From positions 135,422,001 through 135,486,000 of the forward strand of contig NC_060213.1 of assembly GCF_021130785.1 (NCBI RefSeq): DNA of 64,000 nucleotides. The letters run 5' to 3'. Position 1 is the stretch's first letter. Each line of letters opens with the position of its first letter. Positions 10,147 through 22,100 of the stretch are shown piece after piece. The notes under the pieces were generated by a model. It did not search any database. It saw only the letters and a program-made list of their open reading frames with translations, and was not told the DNA's origin. The position numbers and the translations under genes are program-made. This stretch comes from Homalodisca vitripennis. Lineage: Eukaryota > Arthropoda > Insecta > Hemiptera > Cicadellidae.

Positions 10147-13100
10147 GTAAGATTTTTATTCATTCTGGTTTGTGATTTCATTTTTATTTACACTTATGAT
10201 ATTTAAAACATACCAGCACAATTTGTGGTTTTTCATTTTATATTTTAATTGGTTGAGCCTTGAAAAATATTGAATACAAAAATTTAACACTTACATAAAT
10301 GTTGGCAAAGATTTGAGAGAATTGGTATCAAGACTCTGATGCAGTGAAACGATGTTATTATGCAGTGGAATGATGGTATTATGTAGTGAAACGATGTTAT
10401 TATGCAGTGGAATGATATTATGTAGTGAAACTATGTTATTATACAGTGAAATGATGTTATTAATCTTTACCTGTAAGAACAATGTTAGACCTCACTTTTT
10501 GCTCTAAGATAAGATTAATACAATCCGAACAGTACTTTTTGAATATTTAAATACTAAAGTAAAAGAGTTCGAAATTTTTTATGATGACTAATTAAAATTT
10601 TTGAAAAACTAGAATTTGTTTATTTTATTTTAACGTTCTTTCATAATTCTATGATCAAAAATAACAGTGTAAAGAGGTTGAAGTGTAAAATTGTTCTTTT
10701 CTTACAAGGCAAAAATCAAGATGGCTTCCAGTGGAAACAAACTAGAATTCCCAACAAGACATGATGAAAAAATAATATCTTTTATTCATACAAGTTATTG
10801 TACAAAATAATACCACTTAACTAACAAAAATACTGGAGTCTGTTATTTAATTCATATTCATTAAATACTAAAATTTCTATATCAAATTATAAATATATCA
10901 CAAGAAAACAAAAATTGTATTAAAAATATAATTGAATTAGAATAGTGTGTTACTTTGGTGGCTGTGCAGAAAATCTTATAGTTTACGTACAATGAGAGGT
11001 TTTCTTAGATCCTAATTAAAAAAAAAACTTGTTTATCAAATCAGAATATAATCCTTTCAAAGACCATGTCTGATGTACAGTGTCCTGTGTCATACTACTC
11101 ATGTTTAAATATCCCAAAACCTAAGCCATTTTGTTAAGTACTTTAATGAGACATTTGATGTACTGCAATGAGTCATTTGACGTGAACACTATGAGTTTAG
11201 TGGCAAATCCGTGTTACTTTAGCAAGTAGTCCTTGACATGTGACAACTCGTATGTTACTGGACATCCAGATGTTCTGTCGTGTGAGCCATTGAGTTGAGA
11301 ATGGATGATTTGAACATAATCTTGATTGAGGATGTCAAAAAATCAAAGTACATCAGTGCAGTTAAATTAGTGACATTTAGACTCTCTTTCAAAGTGCCGT
11401 AAAATTCTCCATCACCTGTAAAGTTCTCTGGACCACCATCTGATTGAGGATTTCAAAAAATCAGTCATCAGTGCAGTTAAATTAGTAACATTTAGACTCT
11501 TTCAAAGTGCCGTAAAATTCTCCATCACCTGTAAAGTTCTCTGGACCACTATCTGACTGAGGATTTCAAAAAATCAATGTCATCAGTGCAGTTACATTAG
11601 TGACATTTAGACTCTCTTTCAAAGTGCCGTAAAAAGTCTCCATCACCTGTGAAGTTCTCTGGACCACCATTTCTCCTAAAAAATTTTTTAATGACCAATG
11701 ATGATGCTTATATGAACTTTGCAGCTGCTAACTGTAAAACCTGGCTGCTAACTGTAAAACCTGGAACAATGAATCGGAAAAAGAATGCCAGGTCCAACGT
11801 CTCATACATTATCACGCTAAGTGCTTTAAAATTCTTGAGTATTTTGTGGCAATCGCTTTTATATGTTTTTCAACATCTTGGAAGGTTTCAAGATGGTGAT
11901 ACAAAGAAAGCTATCATCATTTAATTTTGAAATGTGTACTTTGGTGTGTTGGTCATCGGTAAACAAATATTACATTGGTAAATCAAGTTTATGTTTTGGG
12001 TTCTTTGCCTTATCTTTTCCAGTAATCTGTACAAAACTATAGGATTCCTCTTAGCTGAACTGATATCAATATTAGCGAAATAACCTTCTCAGCATCAGCG
12101 CAGCACATATGGCTGAACTGTCCTTCATATCAACAATTCGGAAAAGATCCCTAGGAGCATATCTCCTCAGCCCCAAGGACACCAGAGAAAAGGAGCCCTC
12201 AAATCTAATCAGCTTCTGTAAAAGTCTCAGATTCTGAGGACACAAATATAAGTAAGGGAGGTGAGAAGGTCCTTTTAGGACTAAGTGCGGGGACAATCGT
12301 CTCTTTCCCTCCAAAACTTTTGCATATTTGATAACAAAGCTACCACTTATACATTTTACAAACTTTTTTACTCTTAGTTAATGGTTTGAATGCAAACTTT
12401 TATTTAATATAAAATTTATTTACTTGAATACCACTCTTATTATACGGTAGAATAAAACTAATTATCCCCATTGTCAATTTCTCTGAAGAACTGTTCTATT
12501 CAGAAATTGTTGGGTCTTTACTGCAGTAGAATTGACGAGTGCGTGTGTGCCAGCGACCCCGTGGGGCAAGGTGCCAGTGCTGGAGATCGATGGACAACAG
12601 GTGACCCAGAATATCCCCATAGTCCGCTACCTGGGGAAGGAGGCAGGGCTGGGTGGCAAGGACAACTGGGAGGACCTCAGGATCGATGAGATCGTCAGTG
12701 TTATCGATGAGTTCAGAGTTGGTGAGTGGTTTGTTTAAGAAGTAGGAACAGCAGCTAGCCTTACGGTACCCTAAGGTAACTGAACAGTAACACAGCATGT
12801 TTCAACCGCCATTCCATTATCTGCAAATCTAGAGGTACTTGCTTGGGATCTCTTAACGGTGTCCAAAAATTGTCGTCCTGTGCTGTTATGTTTAGTATTT
12901 AACATTATTAGTGTTATCATCAAGGACGCAGCCAGCGAGGGGTTCCAAGGGGTCCGGAACCCCCAAATTTTCAATTTTGTTCAATTACTTTTTTAGTAGA
13001 CAATTATTATTATTTAAATAATTCAGTATTACTGACATGTACTGCTGAAAGATCGTACTCCGCAAAGAAACGGATCAAGAACCTTTTAAGGAACAAAATA

Positions 13101-16100
13101 AAGCCTTAATATGAGAAAATTTTATTTGTCTGGACCCTTTGCTTCAGCATAAATTTTGCATCAATTTGTTTCATGCGATGCTGCAGCTGCCTAAAGATGT
13201 GCACATGGGATTTTTTGCGTACTACAGAGTGCAATTTTTGTTGAAGTGCCTTCTTCTTGGCTTTCGACCTACCCAGTTTGATGCTTGCCAAGCTCCAAAG
13301 TTTGTTAAAAGTTATTATCCCAAGCTGTTACAATTGTTTTCCCGATCCAAGTAGGTTGAGAAGCAAAAATTTGACATCGGAAAGCAATTATTTACTAAGA
13401 ACATTTGGAAGTAGTTGTGAACTACAGCAATTTTGACCACAGAAGTAGTTTTAATCTTACCACAGCAACAGTCTGGTTGGACTTCACAAAACTGGTTAAC
13501 TATCAGAATAATCAGTTACTAAAGCTAGATTATTGTCTGATTTCAGGCAATTTTTTAACACAGAACTTGTAATTTATTACTTTGATGTGTTTAGTACCAC
13601 ATTTTAATTGTTTGTTATTTCTGTTTGTTTGTGCATGCTTAACTTTAAGTTGAATGGTTTCTCAGCTGAAGAAGATAAAATATACTAATTATTGAAATGT
13701 TTTTATTCAATTCATGATAATAAGAAATCTAGTTATCGGTTTTTAAATTGTCACATGTTGTTCATTGTCTTATTTAATGCAATTTGATTTATTTTTATTT
13801 TAGTGTTAATGTGAATATGTATAATGTAATTCATGAATTTTGAAGTTAAATCACTTATTAAAAATAAAGTCCTGTCAATAAGAGAAGAATGAAATTCAAC
13901 AACTTTCCTAAAACCTTGAAAAATACCTTATCATACATAAATTGATCTAAAACATTATCTTGAGTTTAAATATTAAAATGTGTTTACCAATTTATTGATT
14001 ATCTAAGATAATGCTGATATAAGTCTTTGTATTAAAACCACATGGAAATTGGTAGTTTTTGTAATATAAAAAACATAAAAGATACCTAACATTTGGATTA
14101 GCAATGGCTCAGCAAAAATTTTAAACAGACATAAAAATTGAGTAATTTGATTACATTAAGTTACATTACGTCATGTAGTTAGACAACTTGTAAATAATTC
14201 CAAATGAAAACTAAGCAATGCATTTTCGGGCAATGAAGTCACTTATGTGATTCAACATTCACCAAAAGAACTGAAACTTCCCATTTTGTTATTTTTGCTT
14301 TTGCTTGCCTTTATTAAATAATATAACAATGTAATATAAACTATGTAAAATTTACAATAAGATATATGCTACTCACTCTTCTAGGAGATAAAACCACATG
14401 GTTGAAGCAAAATTTTAATAGTGAACTAAAGAGTTTTGGGACAGTCCACAGTTTAACCATTTACAGTAACACTCACTATTTTAATTGGAATTGCTATTTG
14501 AAAAGTAGTCTGTGAAGAACAAATAATAATAAGATTTAATAATCAAATGGTTACTGGCAGGAAGTGGCCTACTGACATGACTCCAGTAGTAACAGGCAAT
14601 TTGTGAGCAGAGTATGATAGATTGCACTATCGGTCAGCTGTACCTGTCTATCTAATCTGTCTGCAGGTAGATCTAGTAGGCAGACAATAACAGTTCAAGG
14701 TCAACTACTATTATCACTATCTTTAACTGACCGCCCACAATATCTCTGATTCATTGATTTATTTGGTGTAATATGTTGAGGCAGAATATGGCTAAACAGT
14801 TTATCATGCTTTACTGGTGTTTCTCTAAATAACTGTGTTTTTGTGACACCTGCCTGTAAATCTGAAATCTGAACTTTGTCTATTCTCTAAAATGGTGGTA
14901 AAAAATACAAATGACTTAAAAGAAGGGAATTTTGTGTTTGCTGCTGTCCGTGGTTATCCTCCTTGGCCAGCTCAAATAGATAAAATTGAACACTAAAACA
15001 ATAAATATAGATATTTTCGTGTAATTTTTTTTGGAACGAACGAAACTTCAAAATGCAATCAAACTAACATTTATCCGTATGAGGAATTTAAAAATAAATA
15101 TGGAATCCAGAGAAAAAATAATGCCAAATTCAACCTGGCTTTGGATCAAATTCGTAAAGCCCAAAACTGTAATGGACAAACTACCCCGAAAAATATACAA
15201 ACCAAAACAAGTGGAAGCAAAAAATAAGTCTTTGTCTACACCTAAGACTCCACAAACACCTCAGATTTTTAACAACGCCACAATGGAAACCAAGAATTTA
15301 AATCAAAAACATACTCCTGACACACTAACTCTTCAAAGTACAGTAGTTGAAGATTCAGCCAAAATGAATAATAACCATAACAATAAACCCAATCCTTCAG
15401 CTTCACAAAATGAAAAAAATGAACATCTGTGAATCTTTTCTAGAGTCCGAATGGGTATCAGATGATGCGGTTCAAATCTCCTATGATCTCTTGAACAATG
15501 CACTCCAAAATGATAAGTTTTATTTTGTCAGTCCTGTAATAACAATAGCAATAAAAACTCTTGAAGACTACAGAGAAATTTATTCAACCCATTTATTTGC
15601 AAAATAAAGACTTTATTTTCTTTCCAGTAAATAATTCGTCAGAAATTCAAAATATTGGTGGTTTTGGATCCCACTGGAGCCTTTTAGTGCTTGATAAAAA
15701 ACAAAAGAACTTTTATCATTTTGACTCAGGAAAACATTGAAAACATTCAACTTACAAGAAACAAAAAACCAAACAAAATTTAAAAATAACAAAATAATTC
15801 AAGAGTTTGGAAGTGCACATTGGTGATTTAAAAGGAGTTATGGCAAACACACATTCTACTGGTAACTCACACAATCAAGTTGAATTCAGTAACAAGTCAG
15901 TTTGTGAACTCATCAATGTAATTGAGGCTGACATGAATGACTTAATGGATGAGTTTAGTCATGACCAAACAGTTGGCTTTGCCCACTGTATCTCCGCTGA
16001 CCTCTGTGATGATAAACAGATGAGTGCAGGGGTTGCACTGGTATTTAGAGACCGTTTCGGGAAACCCACCCAGTCACATTGTCTCAACGATTTTTTGACT

Positions 16101-19100
16101 TATCAGACAACCAGGTTTGGAGCATCTGTTTACGGTCTGGTGACAAAAAAATATATCATCAAAAGCCAGAAAAGTGTGATTATGTTACCGCTTTCACTAA
16201 ACTAACAGAAGATTTTAAAAGAAGAAAACTAAGAACACTGATCTGCTCTCCAATGGGATGTGTACGGGACCACATTACCATAGAACATTTTGTGGCTAAT
16301 CTTATTCTCTTCCAGAAAGCTTCAAATGCCTGTGTCAAGATAGTTACAACTGACGAAGCATCTGCTGGTAAACTTAGAAATGGACTGATGCACTCTGATT
16401 TTGTTGCAAAATTGAAGTGTGAAATTTCTTTACACTTGACTCAAACCACTACTAAAGACTCTAATGCTCTAAATGCTTCTATATCAAATGATGTGCTAGA
16501 AGTCAATGTGGCTGATACTACACTGCAAGACACGTTTCGGAACATTTCTTCTGTAGTTACTAGTTTAATACATTTAAGTAATCACGTCTTTACACCCAAC
16601 CCAACTATTAATAAGTTACCAATTTAGCCAATGTAAAACAAGAACTAGCTCAATCACTGAACTCCGCACTCTTCCTGGAAATCCATCTAACCAGCACTTT
16701 ATAGAGTTTAATATAATATTTTTAAATATACAAGGTTTAAAAAATAAAATTGATGTCTTAGCAAGTTTTTTATTAGTATGCCTAATGTGCATGTAATCTG
16801 CCTGTCAGAACATTGGCTTGGAAATGATGAAATTAAATTATCATTTCCGGATAATTATTACTGTGCAGCTGCATATTGCAGACAGAACCACATTAGAGGG
16901 GGGACATCCATATTTGTAAATAGTAAATTTCAATCTAGGGAGTGGGACATTAGTGGATTTTGTGATGAATTAAACTTTGAAGCCTCTGCTATTTTTATTG
17001 ATGATCTTAAAATATTGATAGTATCTTTGTATCATTCTCCAAATGGTGAACCCAATATATTTTTATGCACTCTTGACACATTGCTGTCATATATCACGCA
17101 AAAGACTAATTGTGATATTATATTGGGAGGCGATGTTAATATTTGCTTTGATGTTACAAAAAACACTGCAACAGTCAGTAAACTGCTTAATATATTAAGA
17201 CAGTTTGATTTTTACTATTTAAATAATACACCAACTAGAGGAAAAAATTGTCTAGATAATGTCTTTATAAGAAAACATTCTCTCAAGACAGCCTCAGTCA
17301 GTACGTTCAAATTCCCATTCTCTGATCATGATGGCATCACTGTCAACATTAGGATGAAAAATAGAACATTTACTGAAAACGATTACAATAATTCTAGAAC
17401 TGACTATCCCATTAAATTGATTATCCCTTAATGTGATTTTGAAAATCTGTCTTCAAAGATCTGTCTACATACTTACTTATGACTGGAAAAATTTTATATA
17501 TCTAACTAAATTCAAGGGTGCGGAATACATGTTTGAGTCTCTGTTTACTGTTATCATTAACAATACAAATTGTTTCAAAGTATTAAAAAAATTAAAAGCG
17601 AGCAATTATAAAAAAATGAATAAAATGTGGTATACTGACAATTTAAGGAAAATGAAAGAAAAATTATTGTTTCTTAGTGACTTGATAAAGGGCAATCATA
17701 ATAAAAATGTTTCCTTAAGAGATAGGTATAATGAATTAAAATATAAGTATAAAAAGTCCATCAAAGAAGCAAAACTAGCAAGTAATGTATATTATAGAGC
17801 AAAGTAGTAATAAATGCAAATCGGCTTGGTGCATTATAAAAAATAATAATGTTAAAGTTAATAATTTCAAAACCAACATTGATCCTGATACTTTCAATAA
17901 TTATTTTGTAAATTCTGTAAATGAAGTTAAACGAAACATAAAAGCATCTGTAAATAATGTTGCTGCTAGCTGTTGTGTCCAACCTGTATTTTTCTTGGAA
18001 AAATATAACTCCAGAGAACGTTTTGAAAGCCATTAAAAAACGAAAAATTCTGACAGCTTTGATTTTTACGATATGTCAAATAACTTATTTAAAAAAACAG
18101 CTTTAAGTTTGGTAAATCCTTTCGCAACCTGTATCAACAAATTACTAAAAGAGGGGGTGTTTCCTAGACAACTTAAAGTTTCCAGAATTTGCCCAATATA
18201 TAAAAAGGTCCGAAGAATGAGCCTGGGAGCTATCGTCCCATTTCTGTTGTTCCAGTCCTATCAAAACTGATTGAAACGCTGGTCTACGAACAGATTGTTG
18301 ATTTTTTGGAGAGTAATTATCTTTTAAACGCATCTCAATTTGGTTTTAGAAAGACTAAATCTACTGTTGATGCAATAGATGATTTGATTAGACAAATTAT
18401 TCAGGTATTTGAAAATAAGGCTTTTGCTCAGGTCACCTTCTGTGACCTGAGCAAAGCCTTTGATTGTGTTAACCACTGTGATCTTATCACAAAGCTAAAT
18501 TATTACGGGTTTTCAGATCCTACATTAAAATTTTTCAAGTCTTATTTACATGATCGACAACAGATAGTTACCATCAATGGGGTAAGGTCCAAGGACATTA
18601 CAGTAAAATATGGTGTCCCACAGGGCTCTATCCTTGGACCACTTGTATTTTTAATCAATATAAATGATCTACCATTTTCAGTGACAGCTAAAACAATACT
18701 TTACGCTGATGATACAACTTTTATTAACATTGCAAATAACATTGGAGAACTCTCAAAATTTTCGGATGAAACCTTAATAGGTGCTTCCCAGTGGTTTCGA
18801 TCTAATGGATTTCTTTTAAATGAAGAAAAGACACAAAATATAATTTTTAGCTTGAAACCTTATTTGGCCCCTCTTGATAACAGTTTTAGCTCCAATGTAA
18901 AATTTTTAGGAATGTATATAGATAATCAACTAAACTGGAACCAACATACAGAATATATAAGCAAGAGGCTTTCTAGAGTTATTTACCTGTTAGGTCGCCT
19001 TAAGAATGCTGTTCCTAAAAACTATGTGAGAACTGCCTATTTTGCGTATTTCCAAGCAGTTTTTCGATATGGTTTAATATTTTGGGGCAACTGCTCAGGA

Positions 19101-22100
19101 ACTGGAGACATCTTAATTCTTCAAAAAAAAGCTATTAGAGTAATGACTAGTTCTCAACCGCTGGAACATTGTAAACCACTTTTTATTCTGTTAGAGATTC
19201 AAACGGTTATCAATCTATATATATTTGATTTAGTTAACTATATTCTAAAAAATCCTAAATTTTTAAAATTTAACAACAAAATTCATTCATATAATACAAG
19301 AACTAAAAACAATGCTGCAATAAATTGGTTATCACCGCCTCAGTAAAACCTTAAATAGTCACATGGTGACATCGCTGAAAATCTATAATTTTTTAGAACC
19401 TCTGGTAAATAATAAGTATCCAAATAAAACCTTCACTAAGCTTTTTATAGTTGGCTTTTGAAACACCCTTTCTATAGTTTAGACGAGTTTTAAGAATTAA
19501 AAAACATTACATTTTAGATATATAATAATTTTGATATGTAAATTTTGACAATTGTTTATTTACTATTTAATTTATATGTCTAGGCCTAGTTTATTTTAAA
19601 TTAACCTTCACTGACTAATTTATGTTACTAAAGCACTGTTTTTTTCTTTTTTTAATGTTAGTTTAAGTTTAAATTATTTTGATAAAATTGTTTTATTTTG
19701 ACCATGCCCTAGGCTGCAATATGACATTGTCAATGATTGTAAGAATTTGAACGACAAATAAAGATTTATTTATTTATTATTTACACCTTCAATGAAATAC
19801 CTAAAAATTAAAATTTTTCTAGCACATTTTAGGAAGAAATAATAAAATGTTCATTCTGTCTTTGAATTAATGTGCGTTCAGATCCTGATTCTAAGACACT
19901 AATATGATGTTTTTTTTAGATAGCATGTTTTACCTAGCAATATAGACTTTATTAATAAAGTGATTAATGAGTGAGAGACAAAACTACGAGACAAAAACAA
20001 ATTTAATGTATTTTGTTAACTCATATCTCATTAACTAAACAGTTTTTAATTTTTCAAGTGTTTCTAGACAGACAAGAAGTATCCCATAAGTACAGTTTCA
20101 CAGGGCTACTAATTATGTGCAGTATAATTATTAAACATGGTACATTGGAGAACATTGTGTGATAATTTTGTAAGTTTGCTCCTTCTTTTAGAAAATACTT
20201 TTATTTTACTGACTTTTTTATTGTATGAATACTATTTGAAGAGATTAATGTTTTAATTGCAGAACTGGCGAAGCATCACAGTCAGAACTATGCGAAGGAG
20301 AACCCGATTTCCAAAGATCACTTTTTCAATGAGAAGATCCCATTTTACATGAAGAAGCTTGATGCCCACATAAAGAAAAATAACGGTTACTTAGCCAACG
20401 GAAAGGTAAATAGTTAATTTATTTTTACACAGTTATAACAAACCAGACTCAAATACGATCTAACTCGTGTTTTAAAATAATGTAATTTGCATAGAGACCG
20501 TAATGTGAAATTGAAAGCTGAAGAACATTTGAAATAAATAAGGTCTTTATTTGTGAGCACACAGTTTCCACTGCCTTACATATCAATGACACTGTTTGGA
20601 GCTTATAGTCATTACCTCCTTAATAAATGACGAGCAAAAATGCTAAACAGAACATTTTTCCAGATTAAATCTAAGCCTGTGTCCATTTGACCAATTTTTT
20701 TTATCTTGAGCAAGTCATCATTAATACATTGCACAGGTTTATTGATACCTGAGGGCGGGTGTGTCGAGAGAAGTTGAGTATCGTCTGCGTGTGAGTGAAG
20801 GGAACACAGTGACAATTCATTTCCAAGGTCAGCGATATATAAGATAAATATAATTGGACCCAGACATGAACCTTGAGGAACACCCATATCTTAAGAAAGT
20901 TAAGGTGAACTTTCTTTTATTGTAATCATCGGTTGTCATACTTTCAAATAAGAACTAAACCAGTCATTCTTATCAACAAACTTATAAAATTTTAATGTAG
21001 CTAGCAACAATTAAGTATTTACTAAATTTAACACATGGAATAAACCCAGTGTCACCAGGATACTCCCACGGCTCTTTTCTCTTGCCATTTACAGCTCATC
21101 TGTAATGTTCAATAGGGCTGTTGTAGTCCGGAAAACTGTCTAAAACCAGAACAATTTTGTGGAAAAAAGTTTTCAGCTTCAATAAAGGTTGTTAACTGAT
21201 CAACTATCAGCTTCTAGAGAGTTTTAGATAAGGATGGTGAAATAAATACAGGCCTAAAGTAAGATACCAGATAAAGATGTTTAATTTTGGGTATGGGTGT
21301 AATGATAATATGCTTCCAAGCTGCAGGAAAACAGGCCGACATAAGCAACAGGTTGACCAAATAAGTTATAGCTCCTAGACAATATGGACTAATTTTGGTT
21401 TCACTATTTGGATAGATATTCCGTCAACACCTAAGGCTTTTGTTGTAATAGCCTACTATTCATTATCTGTTTGATCACACTTTGACTAACTGGCACAAAC
21501 TTAAAACTTTGTTTTGTACAACATTTATTATTGCAGAAATTACATTTCTCAAAACTAATCTTGCTTGCACTGCCCAGACCAGAAAAATATTCTTTAATTA
21601 ATTCCATGAAAATGCTATATCTCCACAATCTCTACCATTATTCAGCACTCTACCAGTCCTCAAAGCAGCCCAAAAAGACTTTGAGTGTTTTCAGTCAAGT
21701 TTTTTATGGAAGTAAATTTTCTTTGCTCTTCTTATACCACTATTTAATTGATTGTGTACTCTGCAATAAAGCGTTCCTGCGCTTGCAGTTTTTTGCAAAG
21801 ATATCTTTTTTTAATGTGATTTTGTCTTTTGTATCGTGCTTTTGTGTTACAGGCACGCATCTTTTATATTGATGAAAGATAAAATACAATTAAACTTTAT
21901 CCTGAGTTAATCTTTAAACCAAACACTGAAAATGGTATACCTGTAAATACTAGTTATACAAAGTTCAACGTTGTGGAAAAGTATTCATTTCTGAACCTTA
22001 GTCTCGTGGTTTGATGAGCAAGAAAGACTACCAAAAAAGGATCAACAATTTTTGTTCACAAAGCACCAGTCCACCAATCTTAATGATAGATAGACCACTA

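Larger units (their letters stand above)
14555..19785 (+). mobile_element. LINE A: CR1/jockey-group retrotransposon with PWWP-C48-macro ORF1
   Basis: A nearly full-length but mutated non-LTR retrotransposon inside a GST intron. Parts in order: a probable 5' UTR (about 14555-14891); an ORF1-like region with PWWP, C48-protease and macro domains (14892-16420); a linker; an apurinic-type endonuclease (16708-17430); a linker; a reverse transcriptase (18073-19346); and a 3' UTR ending in a short ATTT-type repeat near 19785. At least six frameshifts or stops separate the pieces. The 5' boundary is estimated from composition, and no target duplication was identified. The endonuclease is clearly related to that of LINE C. 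Confidence 0.85.

Noticed and set aside
12471..12798. Alternative frames over GST exon b on both strands
   Set aside because: Only the frame giving TPWGKVPVLEIDG matches a protein family and splices in phase with the neighbouring exons.
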